A stretch of DNA of 64,000 nt from 2-12-FULL-65-11 sp049679965 (GCA_049679965.1 JBAUGX010000176.1:1-64000), one strand, 5' to 3'; positions 34,563-43,892 are shown, counted from the stretch's first letter. Numbers and translations are program-made. The notes: a model not told the origin generated them from the letters alone.

Positions 34563-35720
34563 GTGAAGCTTCCACCTCACGCCCGGTTCGGCACCGTGTG
34601 CCTGCACGCCGGTCAGGAGCCCGACCCCGCGACCGGCGCCATCATCACCCCCATCTATCAAACCTCCACCTACGTGCAGGACGCGCTTGGTACGCACAAG
34701 GGCTACGAGTACGCCCGCACGCAGAATCCCACGCGGATGGCCCTCGAGCGCAACATCGCGGCGATTGAAGACGGCCCGGCCGCCTTCGCGTTCGCCTCGG
34801 GCATGGCGGCCATCGGCGCCGTCGCGACGCTCCTCAAGGCGGGCGATCACGTCGTGGTCTCCGACGACGTCTACGGCGGCACCTATCGGTACTTCGACAA
34901 GGTCCTCACCCGCTACAACCTCTCGTTTTCCTACGTCGATACGACGGATCTGGAGAACGTCGAGCGCGCCATCACCCCGTCGACGCGGATGCTCTATGTC
35001 GAGACCCCGACCAACCCGATGATGCGGCTCACCGATCTCGGCGAGGCCGCCGCCCTCGCCCACCGCCGCAAACTGCGCCTCGCAGTCGACAATACGTTCG
35101 CCAGTCCGTGCGTGCAGCGACCGATCGCGTGTGGCGCCGACCTGGTGATCCACAGCACGACGAAGTACCTCAACGGGCACAGCGATAGTGTCGGGGGGAT
35201 TGTCGTGGCGACCCGGCCGGATGACATCGAGTGGCTGCGCTTCGTCCAGAACGCCGCCGGAGCGATTCTCGGACCCTTTGACGCGTGGCTCGTGCTGCGC
35301 GGCACCAAGACGCTGTCGCTCAGGATGGAGCGGCACAACGCGAACGGCCTGGCGCTCGCCCAGTACCTGGCGGCGCATCCGAAGGTGCGGCACGTCCACT
35401 ATCCAGGGCTGCCCTCGCACCCGCAGCACGACCTGGCCAAGCGTCAGATGCGCGGCTTCGGCGGCATGATTGCCCTCGATCTCGGATCGCTCGAGGCCGC
35501 CCGACGGCTGTTGAACGGCGTACGGCTCTGCGCCCTTGCCGAGAGCCTCGGCGGCGTCGAGACGCTCATCTCCCATCCGGCCACCATGACGCACGCCTCG
35601 GTGCCCGCTGAACGCCGCCAGGCCCTTGGGATTGCCGACGGCCTCGTGCGTATCTCGACCGGGATTGAGGACATCGCGGATCTGATAGACGATCTCGCGC
35701 AGGCGCTCGATCTCATCTGA
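34563..35720 (+). CDS. Cystathionine γ-lyase/γ-synthase family PLP enzyme
   Basis: 385 residues of the Cys/Met metabolism PLP family. QTSTYVQ, YEYARTQNPTR, the PLP Lys in HSTTKYLNGHSD and GGVETLISHPATMTH are all present. Members split or form cystathionine; lyase against synthase cannot be decided by eye, though the length and SHPATMTHAS suit both. No met genes are adjacent. GTG 34563 follows a promoter-like element directly; the frame is open to 34422 but those codons overlap the divergent gene. Confidence 0.88.
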   Translation: MKLPPHARFGTVCLHAGQEPDPATGAIITPIYQTSTYVQDALGTHKGYEYARTQNPTRMALERNIAAIEDGPAAFAFASGMAAIGAVATLLKAGDHVVVSDDVYGGTYRYFDKVLTRYNLSFSYVDTTDLENVERAITPSTRMLYVETPTNPMMRLTDLGEAAALAHRRKLRLAVDNTFASPCVQRPIACGADLVIHSTTKYLNGHSDSVGGIVVATRPDDIEWLRFVQNAAGAILGPFDAWLVLRGTKTLSLRMERHNANGLALAQYLAAHPKVRHVHYPGLPSHPQHDLAKRQMRGFGGMIALDLGSLEAARRLLNGVRLCALAESLGGVETLISHPATMTHASVPAERRQALGIADGLVRISTGIEDIADLIDDLAQALDLI

Positions 35721-35750
35721 GCCGACCACCTGGCGACCAAGGACCACTAA

Positions 35751-36392
35751 GTGCTCGACATCCTGCTTCACAGCGATCGATATCTGCTCACGCTGGTCGG
35801 CGACTACGGCCCGTGGGTCTATGCCATCCTGTTCGTGATCGTCTTTGCGGAGACCGGGTTCGTGGTCACGCCGTTTCTGCCAGGGGATTCTCTGCTGTTT
35901 GCCACCGGGGCACTCTGCGCCACCGGCGCCCTCAGCCTGCCGATGGCCGCCGGACTGCTGGTGCTTGCCGCCTTCACCGGCGATGCCTTCAACTACACGG
36001 TCGGACGACTGGTCGGCCCTCGCGTGTTCAGCGCGACCGACAGTGCCGGGATTTCCCACCGTCTGCTCAACCGCGAGCACCTGGATCGCGCGCACGCGTT
36101 CTTCGAGAAGTACGGTGGAAAAGCCGTCATCCTCGGCCGCTTCGTGCCTATCGTGCGCACGTTCGTTCCCTTCGTGGCCGGCGCCGCCGCCATGCCATCA
36201 CGCACCTTCGGATTCTACAACCTGACCGGCGGCGTGGCGTGGGTGTTTATCTGCGTGGGCGCGGGGTGGCTGTTCGGCAACGTGCCGATCGTGAAGGAGA
36301 ACTTCTCGCTGGCGACAATCGGCATCGTCATCGCGTCGCTGCTGCCCATCGTCGTCGAGATGGTGAGAAAGAAAGCCAAGGCGTCCGCCTAG
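35751..36392 (+). CDS. DedA-family membrane protein
   Basis: 213 residues, with the DedA/SNARE-associated core FAETGFVVTPFLPGDSLLF and GRFVPIVRTFVPFVAG. DedA proteins act in membrane homeostasis, with evidence for undecaprenyl-phosphate or lipid transport. GTG 35751 is preceded by AAGGA at 7 nt. It lies 30 nt after the lyase gene, probably the same transcript. Confidence 0.92.
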   Translation: MLDILLHSDRYLLTLVGDYGPWVYAILFVIVFAETGFVVTPFLPGDSLLFATGALCATGALSLPMAAGLLVLAAFTGDAFNYTVGRLVGPRVFSATDSAGISHRLLNREHLDRAHAFFEKYGGKAVILGRFVPIVRTFVPFVAGAAAMPSRTFGFYNLTGGVAWVFICVGAGWLFGNVPIVKENFSLATIGIVIASLLPIVVEMVRKKAKASA

Positions 36393-36400
36393 GCCGGACG

Positions 36401-36724
36401 TCAATGCGATCGCGTCTCCCCTCGAATCCAGGCCAGATATGCCGAGCCGCCTCCGGCCACCTCCATCACGAGGAACTCGGGCAGCTCGTAGCCGTGAAGC
36501 TCCCGCACGCGCGCTTCGACGGCCGACACCTGCTCGCGCGTCGTCTTGATTACCATCTGGCGCTCGCGGTCGGACTCGATCGCGCCCTTCCAGCGATAGA
36601 CCGACGTCATCGGACCGTGCAGGTTGACGCACGCGGCCAGGCGCTCGCCGACGAGCGTCCGCGCCACCGCCTCGGCGCGTTCGTCATCGGGCACGGTCGT
36701 CAGGATGAGGACGAATTCAGACAT
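36401..36724 (-). CDS. cutA: CutA divalent-cation tolerance protein
   Basis: 107 residues: FVLILTTVPDDERAEAVARTLV, LAACVNLHGPMTSVYRWKG and HGYELPEFLVMEV make up the full CutA1 signature. Small trimeric cytosolic protein of debated function. ATG 36724 is preferred over a TTG at 36730. Convergent with dedA 8 nt away. Confidence 0.95.
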   Translation of the reverse strand: MSEFVLILTTVPDDERAEAVARTLVGERLAACVNLHGPMTSVYRWKGAIESDRERQMVIKTTREQVSAVEARVRELHGYELPEFLVMEVAGGGSAYLAWIRGETRSH

Positions 36725-36774
36725 GCTCAAGGGTCTTGTACTCGGCCGCGATCTGTTGTAACGTCTTTGTCACG

Positions 36775-37110
36775 ATGTCCCCGAAGCGGCCGACACCGAG
36801 ACCGAACCGCACCGGCCGAAATCGCCGGATCGTTCAGGTGCTGCTCGCCCTGGCCGCCCTGGTCATTGTCGTCGACGCGCTCGTCGGCGACCGCGGGCTG
36901 CTGGCCATGCTTCGCGCCGGCCGGGAATACGATCGGGTGGCTTCAGCAACGGTCCGTCAGCGCGCCGAGAACGCGCGGTTGCGGGAGACCGCTCGCCGCC
37001 TCCGTGAAGATCCCGCGGCGATCGAAGAAATCGCGCGACGTGACCTCGGACTGATCAGACCCGGCGAAAAAGTCTTCATCATCAAGGACATCCCACCACC
37101 AGGGAAATGA
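36775..37110 (+). CDS. FtsB/DivIC-like septum formation initiator
   Basis: 111 residues: basic N-terminus, one membrane helix (VQVLLALAALVIVVDALVG), a coiled coil rich in Arg/Ala/Glu and the C-terminal RRDLGLIRPGEKVFII typical of FtsB/DivIC. Part of the FtsQLB divisome complex on the outer face of the inner membrane. It stands alone, away from its usual neighbour eno. Confidence 0.88.
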   Translation: MSPKRPTPRPNRTGRNRRIVQVLLALAALVIVVDALVGDRGLLAMLRAGREYDRVASATVRQRAENARLRETARRLREDPAAIEEIARRDLGLIRPGEKVFIIKDIPPPGK

Positions 37111-37126
37111 CGCGGCCCGGGCCCGC

Positions 37127-40018
37127 CTACCGCGCGAAGACCTCCGCGATTGGCGTCACCTTCACCTTGTCCGCAGCAATATTCAGTTTGAGCGCGCCGA
37201 TCACCCGATCCTCGGCCAGGAGCGCCGGCGGTTTCTCACCTTCGTAACGCATCGGCGACGGCGCGTCGGCGACGAGGGCCTGCCTGAGTCCCGCGGCGTC
37301 CCTGGTGATCACGACGATGGAGAGATTGCGCGCGTCGAGGTGCCGCTTCACGGCCGCATTGACCTGCTCCACGGTCAGGTTCTGCAGCCCCTGGCGCATA
37401 AACCCGGCAAACTCACCGATCCCGTACCACGCGGAGTCCATCGCGTACCCGAGCTGCTGATCCTGGCGCGCCGTCATCACGTAGACGTTGTTCATCAGAT
37501 AGTCGCGGGTCGCCTCGAAGTCGGCCTTCGTCAGGCCGTTTCGCACGAGCCTGTCGAGCTCGTAGATCGCGATCCGCAGCGTCATGTGCGCCTGGGCCGG
37601 CACGACCGGCCGAATCCAGATCTCGAAGATCTGCCGCTGGCGAGCCACGTTGGGGTCCGGAAAGGCCTGGAACATGCCGCGCGGGAACGCCTCGATGTAG
37701 GCGTAGTCGCCGTAATTGATGCCGCGCACCTCTCGGATGCGCTGGAACAACTGTCCCGACGCCGCGCGGTGCTCCCCGAGCCACGCACGCGCCACCGAGA
37801 GCGGCACGAAGTCCGGATGCGCCCTGGTCACCTGGATGGGAAAGCCGAAGGAGATCGCCGTCGCGCGAGTGTCCTTCTCCAGAATCTCCACCTCGATGCC
37901 CGAGGGCCGCGCGCCCTCGACCGCCAGGCGCTGGGCCGCCGGGCCGGCGGGCAGCGCGGCGAAGCCGCCCTGCAGCGCGCGCACCATCTCGTCGGGCGCG
38001 TCGCCGTTCACGCCCAGCGTCAGGTTGGCCCGCGTGTACATCGTCCGCGCAAACTGCCTGACGTCCTCGAGGGTGATGGCGGCGAGTCCGGCGATGGTCC
38101 CGAGGGCCACGTGGCCGTACGGTGTGCCCCGGAAGATGTTGGCCTGCAACCGTTCCTTGCCCAGCTCCTCCTCGTTGCTCGACCGCAGGTCCTGCACGAG
38201 CGCGTTTTGCTGCGCTGTTTTCAACCGCCGGAAGTCCTCGTCTCGAAACCCCGGCTCGAGCAGCTGCGGCAGCACCGTGCCGAGAAATCTCGACCAGTGG
38301 TCGCGGTGGATGCTCGCCGTGAAGCTAGTCATCTCTTTGTCGACCCGCCCGACAAACGATCCCGCCATCGGGTAGAGCACGGCGTCAATTTGGTCGATCG
38401 TCATCGTGCGCGAGCCGGCCCTGGCGATCATGGCGGCGGTAAGCGCCGCCAATCCTTCCTTGCCCGCTGGATCGTGCGCCGAGCCAGCCGTAAACAGCAG
38501 CTTGATGTCGAGCTGCGGCAGCACCGACTTCTGAATGATGGCGCGCACGTCGGATGCCGACGCCGCCTGCGCCGGCCCGCCCGGCGCGACAGCAGCGGCT
38601 GGCCTGACTGAATCGAGCGACGGCGCTCGCGAGATCGAGGCCGGCAGTGGATCCTTCGACAGCGTCGCGACGATCAGGCCAGCGTCGGTGAAGTAGGCTC
38701 TCGCGGCGGCTTGGACGTCGGAGGGCGTCAGCGAGTCGAGCGTCCGGTAGTAATTGTTGACCGTCGCGTACGACCGTCGATACGACGCGTAGTTGGACAC
38801 GACCGTCGCGATGCGCTCCGTGCTGTCGAGCGTTCGCGAAAACGAGTACCGATTGAAGGACTTGGCGTCCGCCAGCCGCGCCTCAGGCACGAGGGACCCG
38901 CGCGCCGCGGCGACGGTTCCAAGAATCTCGTCGCGCACGTAGGTCGCGTCGGCCGGACTCTTGATCCGAGCCAGCACCGTGAAGAGCGACGGATCGACGT
39001 TGACCGGGACGTCGGTTTCGAGCACGTCGACCTTCTGCTCGTTGACGACCAGCTTCTTGTACAGCTCGGAGGTCGGGCCGAAATACAACGCACTCAAGAT
39101 CTCGACCGCAGCCGAGTCTTTGCTCGACTCGACGAACGCCGGCCCTGGGAACGCGACAGTGACCCATGGCAGCGTCTCGCTCGTCCAGGGCACATGCACG
39201 TAGAGCGGACCCTTCGGCGCCGGTTCCTTCGGGATGCCGGCAGTGGTCGAGGTCCCGGCCTTCCACGGGCCCCAGTACTTCTCGATGAGCGGCAGCACCT
39301 GCTCGGGCGTCACGTCGCCGGCGACGATCACCGTGGTGTATTGGGGCCGGTACCAGCGTTCGAAGAACAGTTTCGAGTACGCGTACTCGTTCGGCATGTT
39401 CTCGATGTCGCGGATGAAGCCCATCGTGGTGTGCTTGTAGGTGTGGGCCTGGTAAAAGCGGTCGCGCTGAACTTCGATGAGCTTCTGCAGAGGGTCGGCG
39501 CTGTTCTTGTTGTATTCGCCGAGAATGGCGCGCGCTTCGGTCTTGAAGTCGGCCTCCGAATACGAGAGATGCTGGAACATGTCCGCGTACAGCGCGACGA
39601 TCCGTTCGAGATGCTCCTTGGCGAAGGTTGAGTAGTAATGCGTGCGGTCGTCGCCCGTGCTCGCGTTGTCGCGCGCCCCGGCCTTGCCCATGATCTCCCG
39701 GTACTTCTCGGGCGGCGTGTCGGGCGTCCCGCGGAACATCAGGTGCTCGAAGAAGTGGGCGAAGCCCGACTTGCCCGGCTCCATCTCGTTACGCGAACCC
39801 GCCTGCACCGGGATGTCGATGCTGACCAGGTTCGGAAAGCCCGTCGGGACGACGATGACCTTCAGGCCGTTTGGAAGGGTTCGCTCGGTGGCCCGAAACG
39901 GCAGGACGTCATCCTGCGCGGCGCCGCCTTGTGCCTGCGCACGCGGGGGCGCCTGCATCGCCAGACCGGCGATGAGGACCGCCGAAGCCACCGCGGTCGC
40001 GAATCGAACCGAGCGCAT
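37127..40018 (-). CDS. Secreted M16-family (insulinase-like) zinc protease, two tandem units
   Basis: 963 residues with a signal peptide (MRSVRFATAVASAVLIAGLAM). The first half has the inverted zinc motif HFFEH in FAHFFEHLMFRG and ILGEYNKN downstream for the third ligand. The second half repeats the fold without the motif, as usual in M16B/C proteins. GGGAGG lies 6 nt before ATG 40018; the open frame above it overlaps the transglycosylase. Periplasmic peptide degradation is likely. It follows the transglycosylase by 41 nt. Confidence 0.9.
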   Translation of the reverse strand: MRSVRFATAVASAVLIAGLAMQAPPRAQAQGGAAQDDVLPFRATERTLPNGLKVIVVPTGFPNLVSIDIPVQAGSRNEMEPGKSGFAHFFEHLMFRGTPDTPPEKYREIMGKAGARDNASTGDDRTHYYSTFAKEHLERIVALYADMFQHLSYSEADFKTEARAILGEYNKNSADPLQKLIEVQRDRFYQAHTYKHTTMGFIRDIENMPNEYAYSKLFFERWYRPQYTTVIVAGDVTPEQVLPLIEKYWGPWKAGTSTTAGIPKEPAPKGPLYVHVPWTSETLPWVTVAFPGPAFVESSKDSAAVEILSALYFGPTSELYKKLVVNEQKVDVLETDVPVNVDPSLFTVLARIKSPADATYVRDEILGTVAAARGSLVPEARLADAKSFNRYSFSRTLDSTERIATVVSNYASYRRSYATVNNYYRTLDSLTPSDVQAAARAYFTDAGLIVATLSKDPLPASISRAPSLDSVRPAAAVAPGGPAQAASASDVRAIIQKSVLPQLDIKLLFTAGSAHDPAGKEGLAALTAAMIARAGSRTMTIDQIDAVLYPMAGSFVGRVDKEMTSFTASIHRDHWSRFLGTVLPQLLEPGFRDEDFRRLKTAQQNALVQDLRSSNEEELGKERLQANIFRGTPYGHVALGTIAGLAAITLEDVRQFARTMYTRANLTLGVNGDAPDEMVRALQGGFAALPAGPAAQRLAVEGARPSGIEVEILEKDTRATAISFGFPIQVTRAHPDFVPLSVARAWLGEHRAASGQLFQRIREVRGINYGDYAYIEAFPRGMFQAFPDPNVARQRQIFEIWIRPVVPAQAHMTLRIAIYELDRLVRNGLTKADFEATRDYLMNNVYVMTARQDQQLGYAMDSAWYGIGEFAGFMRQGLQNLTVEQVNAAVKRHLDARNLSIVVITRDAAGLRQALVADAPSPMRYEGEKPPALLAEDRVIGALKLNIAADKVKVTPIAEVFAR

Positions 40019-40059
40019 GCCAACCTCCCCAGCCACCAGCCGCCAGCCCCTAGTCCCCG

Positions 40060-40668
40060 CTATTTCTTGATCACCCTGCCGCTGCTGTTCATTCGCGCCA
40101 CATTCGCCTGGATGCGCTGCACGTAGGTGATCGTCTCCTGATGGCGCCATCGCGGAACCTCGGGCGCGACCGCCTGGATGCTGGGCCACTGCCGATGGTC
40201 CAGGGCGCGCCCTTCGGCGACCTTCTGCGCCCGCTGCAACGTCGAGAGTCCGGCATTGTAGCTGCCGAAGGTGAACTCCCACCGGTGCGCCGCGTCGGAG
40301 TCATTCTTCCAGGCCACCCAGAGCCGGCGGTCGTAGAAGATACCGGCCGCGATGTTCATGTCCGGATCGGTGACCGACTCGCCGATCTCGGGATTCTTCG
40401 ACCGCACGTCCTGATACGTCGAGGGCATGAGCTGCATGATGCCGCGAGCGCCGACACGGCTCGTGGCGTCGGGGTTCAGACCGCTTTCGGTCATGCCTTG
40501 GGCTTTGAACAGGCGCCAGTCGATGCCGGGTCCAAAGAAGCGCTTGGCGTACTTGCGGAACGTGTCGTCGTGCCGGTCGGTGACGGCCGACTGGGCCTCG
40601 ACCGGGCCGGTGACGCAGAACGTCAACAGGATGCCAAGAACGACCGCCGGGGCGCGCCTACGCATCAT
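40060..40668 (-). CDS. Lytic transglycosylase (SLT domain)
   Basis: 202 residues with a signal peptide ending VEAQS. The SLT core is present: GMTESGLNPDATSRVGARGIMQLMP with the catalytic Glu in TESGL, then FGSYNAG. Cleaves peptidoglycan. It lies after DUF350 and before the M16 protease on the same strand. ATG 40668 overlaps into the end of the frame before it; ATG 40665 is equivalent. Confidence 0.9.
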   Translation of the reverse strand: MMRRRAPAVVLGILLTFCVTGPVEAQSAVTDRHDDTFRKYAKRFFGPGIDWRLFKAQGMTESGLNPDATSRVGARGIMQLMPSTYQDVRSKNPEIGESVTDPDMNIAAGIFYDRRLWVAWKNDSDAAHRWEFTFGSYNAGLSTLQRAQKVAEGRALDHRQWPSIQAVAPEVPRWRHQETITYVQRIQANVARMNSSGRVIKK

Positions 40669-40684
40669 GTCAGACGAGCTCCAA

Positions 40685-40888
40685 TCAGTTGAGGGCGCCC
40701 CCGATGATGATGGCAATCGACAGGAACAACGCCGCGATGAAGATGGCCACGGCTACGTTACCCTTCTTCAGCTCGGCGGGAAAGTCGACCTGGGGCGTCA
40801 GTCGATCGATGACGCGATACGACGCGTACATCAGGACCACGCCGAGCGCGGCGTAGGCGAAGTTGAGAGCAACAATCTGCCATTCCAT
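40685..40888 (-). CDS. DUF350 small membrane protein
   Basis: 67 residues with two membrane helices (IVALNFAYAALGVVLMYASYR and VAVAIFIAALFLSIAIIIGGAL), the pattern and length of a single DUF350 unit. Unknown function. First of three minus-strand genes with the transglycosylase 16 nt on. Confidence 0.85.
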   Translation of the reverse strand: MEWQIVALNFAYAALGVVLMYASYRVIDRLTPQVDFPAELKKGNVAVAIFIAALFLSIAIIIGGALN

Positions 40889-40970
40889 GGGAGTAGGGCC
40901 AGGGCCAGCGCGCCCGAGCCCTCAAACTATATCCAAGAAGACGCGCGCGCTCCACGGTAGACTATCGCCC

Positions 40971-41393
40971 ATGCGCCGCCCGCTCGCAGTGTCCTCGACA
41001 CTCTGCGCCGGCCTGATCTGTGCCACCCTGGTCGTTCCCGCGCGCGCGGCCGACAGGCCCTGGCAGACCGGCAGGTGGACCGACATCAACGTCAAGCGTC
41101 AGATGTTCGACTTCGGTCCCGGCACAAGTCCGTTCGGACAGCCGGGGAGTGTGCCCACCATGCGGGCGATGGCCGACGTGCGCGTCTTCGTGATCGAGAC
41201 CGACGACCTTCGCATCGAGATTCAGGACGTCGTGTCCGTCGGCCGCCGATCGGTCGACGCGGAAATCGGCGAGGCCGTCACGTTTGCGCTCGACAAGAAC
41301 GCCATCTACATCAAGGGCGTGAACGGCATCGAGCACAAGCTGCGCGTGACCAAGAAGACGTCGAAGCCAAAACCATCGCCCCGGGCCGACTGA
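40971..41393 (+). CDS. Secreted hypothetical protein
   Basis: 140 residues with a signal peptide (CAGLICATLVVPARA). The remainder is small and beta-rich (VRVFVIETDDLRIEIQDV), with a basic C-terminus. No family recognised. ATG 40971 gives the signal peptide. A perfect 18-bp palindrome follows its stop. Confidence 0.7.
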   Translation: MRRPLAVSSTLCAGLICATLVVPARAADRPWQTGRWTDINVKRQMFDFGPGTSPFGQPGSVPTMRAMADVRVFVIETDDLRIEIQDVVSVGRRSVDAEIGEAVTFALDKNAIYIKGVNGIEHKLRVTKKTSKPKPSPRAD

Positions 41394-41398
41394 GGCCG

Positions 41399-41416
41399 GA
41401 CGCCGCATGCGGCGTC
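41399..41416. terminator. Perfect palindrome between convergent genes
   Basis: GACGCCGCATGCGGCGTC, 9 bp on each side with no spacer, between two convergent genes and touching the deacetylase stop. A bidirectional terminator hairpin is likely, although no T-run follows. Confidence 0.45.
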
Positions 41417-42131
41417 ACGCTCCGCCCTGACACACAGTGCCGAAGTTGAATCCCCGCGCGCGAAGGGCAGGAACGAGCCGCGCGGTGGCGTCGACAGTCT
41501 GACGCTGGTCCTTGCGGGGCGCCGATTCATCGCCGTCGTGCATCACGATGATGTCGCCGGCCGAGACACGGTGGGCCAGCCGGCCGACGATGCTGTCTGC
41601 CGTGCGGGCGCGAAACCAGTTCCAGTCCCACAGATTCCACCCCCATCCGACCAGCCGATAGTCGATCTCCCGCAGGCCCGCGTACATCTCGCCTCCCCGC
41701 CAGCCCGCATGCGGCCGAAACGCGCGGCAGGGCCGCGCACCCCCCAGCCGCTCGATGCGATCGGCGGCCTCCGTGAGCGTGCGCGCGAACTCCGCTGCAG
41801 AGAGCAGCATGTAGCCGCGGGTGGCCGAATGCAGCGCGACCGCATGCCCCTCGGTGAACATGCGCTGGATGATGGGCGCGGTCTCGTTCGTGACGTGCTG
41901 ATCGATCAGAAAGAACGTCGCATGGGCGCCCTCACGCGCCAGCACGTCCAGCAAGTCCGGGGTCGTCGAGGGATTGGGACCATCGTCGAAGGTGAGATAC
42001 ACGGTGGGCGGATCGCCGCGCGGCATGTGCCACACGGCGCGATCGCCAGCCAAGGCATCAAGGACAAACGGTGCGGGAGCGGTGTGCGCCAGCGCCACAA
42101 TGCCAATCCCCACGAGCACGACAATCCACAT
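41415..42131 (-). CDS. Polysaccharide deacetylase (NodB-like)
   Basis: 238 residues with an N-terminal membrane anchor (MWIVVLVGIGIVALAHTA). NodB motifs are YLTFDDGPNP (metal Asp), HSATR in place of the usual H(S/T)xxH, and RPHAGW. The second histidine of the metal site is replaced by Arg, so activity may be altered. ATG 42131 is preceded by GAGGCG at about 8 nt. ATG 42161 is possible but abuts AGGAGG with no spacing; that AGGAGG fits instead a 7-codon leader whose TGA overlaps ATG 42131. Confidence 0.82.
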   Translation of the reverse strand: MWIVVLVGIGIVALAHTAPAPFVLDALAGDRAVWHMPRGDPPTVYLTFDDGPNPSTTPDLLDVLAREGAHATFFLIDQHVTNETAPIIQRMFTEGHAVALHSATRGYMLLSAAEFARTLTEAADRIERLGGARPCRAFRPHAGWRGGEMYAGLREIDYRLVGWGWNLWDWNWFRARTADSIVGRLAHRVSAGDIIVMHDGDESAPRKDQRQTVDATARLVPALRARGFNFGTVCQGGA

Positions 42132-42194
42132 CAGGTGCGCCTCGGTCGCCGCATAGGTCATCCTCCTATAAAGTGGGCAGGAGCGCATCCACGC

Positions 42195-43892
42195 ATGTCC
42201 GCGAGCTCCTTCCGCGTGCTGGCCGACCTCGTCGTGGTCGTCCATGTCGCGTTCGTCGTCTTTGTGGCCCTGGGCGGCCTGCTGGCGCTGCGGTGGCGCC
42301 CGGTGGTGTGGCTGCACGTGCCAGCCGTCGTGTGGGGCGTCGCCATCGAGCTTGGCGGCTGGGTCTGCCCACTCACGCCGATCGAGCAGTACCTGCGGCA
42401 GCACGCCGGGGCGACCGCCTATCAGGGCGACTTCATCGAGCGCTACCTCTTACCGCTGCTCTACCCTGCTCGACTGACCCGCGGACTTCAGGTATTCCTG
42501 GGACTGCTCGCCCTGTTGGTCAACGCGTTGGTCTACCGGTCCGTGCTCACGAGGCGCCTGAGAGCGGCGTCCCACGATACACTCACGCGACCGTCACGCC
42601 CGATGCCGCCTGATCCGCCCGCCCACCTGCCGCCTCGATTGCTCATCGTGCTCTATTTCGGCGCCGCTCATCTCGCCCTCGCCCTGGCGTCGGCCGGCGT
42701 GGCCTTGGATCCCCGCGGAGTGTCAGGATTCTTCTATCACCCGTGGATGCTCGCCATCGTCCATCTGGTGACGCTCGGCTGGATTACGGCGTCGATTCTT
42801 GGCGCGATCTACATCGTCGGCCCGATCGCCCTGCGCCTGGAGCTGCCTGCCACGTGGGTGGATTACACGGCCTTCGGGCTCGTCCTCACCGGCATCGTCG
42901 GCATGGTGGCGCATTTCTGGATCGAGGAGTACCCGGGCATGGCGTGGTCGGCCGCGACGGTCGGCGCCGGCATCCTGCTCGTTGGCGCCCGCGTCGCCTC
43001 ACGGATTCGCCTGGCCAATCTGCCCGCGGCTGTCAGCGCACACATCGCCCTTGCGTTCCTCAATGTGCTCGGCGCCGCGACGCTGGGCACACTCATCGGG
43101 TTCGACAAGGTCTATCACTTTCTGCCGGGGTACGTGCTGACCAACGTGTTCGCGCACGCGCATCTGGCGGCCATCGGGTGGGCGTCGATGATGGTGGTCG
43201 GCATCGGCTACCGTTTGCTGCCCATGGTGCTGCCGGCTGAGATGCCGAGCGGACCGCGGTTGTGGACAAGTGCTGTCTGCCTTCAGATCGGTGTCTCGGG
43301 GCTTTTCGTGACGCTGCTGCTCCGCCATCCAATCGTCTGGCTGTTCGCACTCGTCATCGTCGGAGGATTTGGCGCGTTTCTGTCTCAAGTTCTCTGGATG
43401 CTGCGACACCGGCGCCCAAAGCCGTCCGGTCTGCGCACGCCTGATCCGGCCGTCCTGCACGCGGCCGCGTCGCTTGCCTCTCTGGCGATCGCCTCGGCTC
43501 TTGGCGTGTGGCTGACCATCGCGGAGCCGTCTTCGACGACCTTGCGCGCCGCGACCGCCTACGGCGTGTTCGGCCTCGTCGGGTTTCTTGCTCAGATGAT
43601 CGTCGGGATGGAAGGCCGGCTGCTGCCGATCTTCGCGTCGTATTGGGCGTACGCCAACACCGGCCACAAAGGGCCGGTGCCCTCACCCCATGGCATGGCG
43701 TGGCGCGGCGGACAACTGGTCGTGTTCGCGCTGTGGCTGGTCGCCGTGCCGGCGCTCGCCGCAGGACTCGCCTTCGAGATCGTGCCGCTCGTCGGCGTCG
43801 GCGCGTGGTGTCTGTTGACGGCCACCGTGATCAACGGCGTCAACGTCGCGAAGATACTCCGGCACGCCTTCGACACGCGCGCGTCGGGTTAG
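42195..43892 (+). CDS. DUF2784 fused to a heme-copper oxidase subunit I-like membrane protein
   Basis: 565 residues. Residues 1-115 are a complete DUF2784 domain (LADLVVVVHVAFVVFVALGG, GGWVCPLTPIEQYLR). Residues 137-565 form about twelve helices with HPWMLAIVHLVTLGW, HFLPGYVLTNVFAHAHLAAIGWASM and GYRLLPM, which resemble the distant heme-copper oxidase/NnrS-like families with conserved membrane histidines. The frame is continuous; an internal ATG at 42603 could start a separate protein. Electron-transfer or gas-related role is inference. Divergent from the deacetylase. Confidence 0.7.
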   Translation: MSASSFRVLADLVVVVHVAFVVFVALGGLLALRWRPVVWLHVPAVVWGVAIELGGWVCPLTPIEQYLRQHAGATAYQGDFIERYLLPLLYPARLTRGLQVFLGLLALLVNALVYRSVLTRRLRAASHDTLTRPSRPMPPDPPAHLPPRLLIVLYFGAAHLALALASAGVALDPRGVSGFFYHPWMLAIVHLVTLGWITASILGAIYIVGPIALRLELPATWVDYTAFGLVLTGIVGMVAHFWIEEYPGMAWSAATVGAGILLVGARVASRIRLANLPAAVSAHIALAFLNVLGAATLGTLIGFDKVYHFLPGYVLTNVFAHAHLAAIGWASMMVVGIGYRLLPMVLPAEMPSGPRLWTSAVCLQIGVSGLFVTLLLRHPIVWLFALVIVGGFGAFLSQVLWMLRHRRPKPSGLRTPDPAVLHAAASLASLAIASALGVWLTIAEPSSTTLRAATAYGVFGLVGFLAQMIVGMEGRLLPIFASYWAYANTGHKGPVPSPHGMAWRGGQLVVFALWLVAVPALAAGLAFEIVPLVGVGAWCLLTATVINGVNVAKILRHAFDTRASG

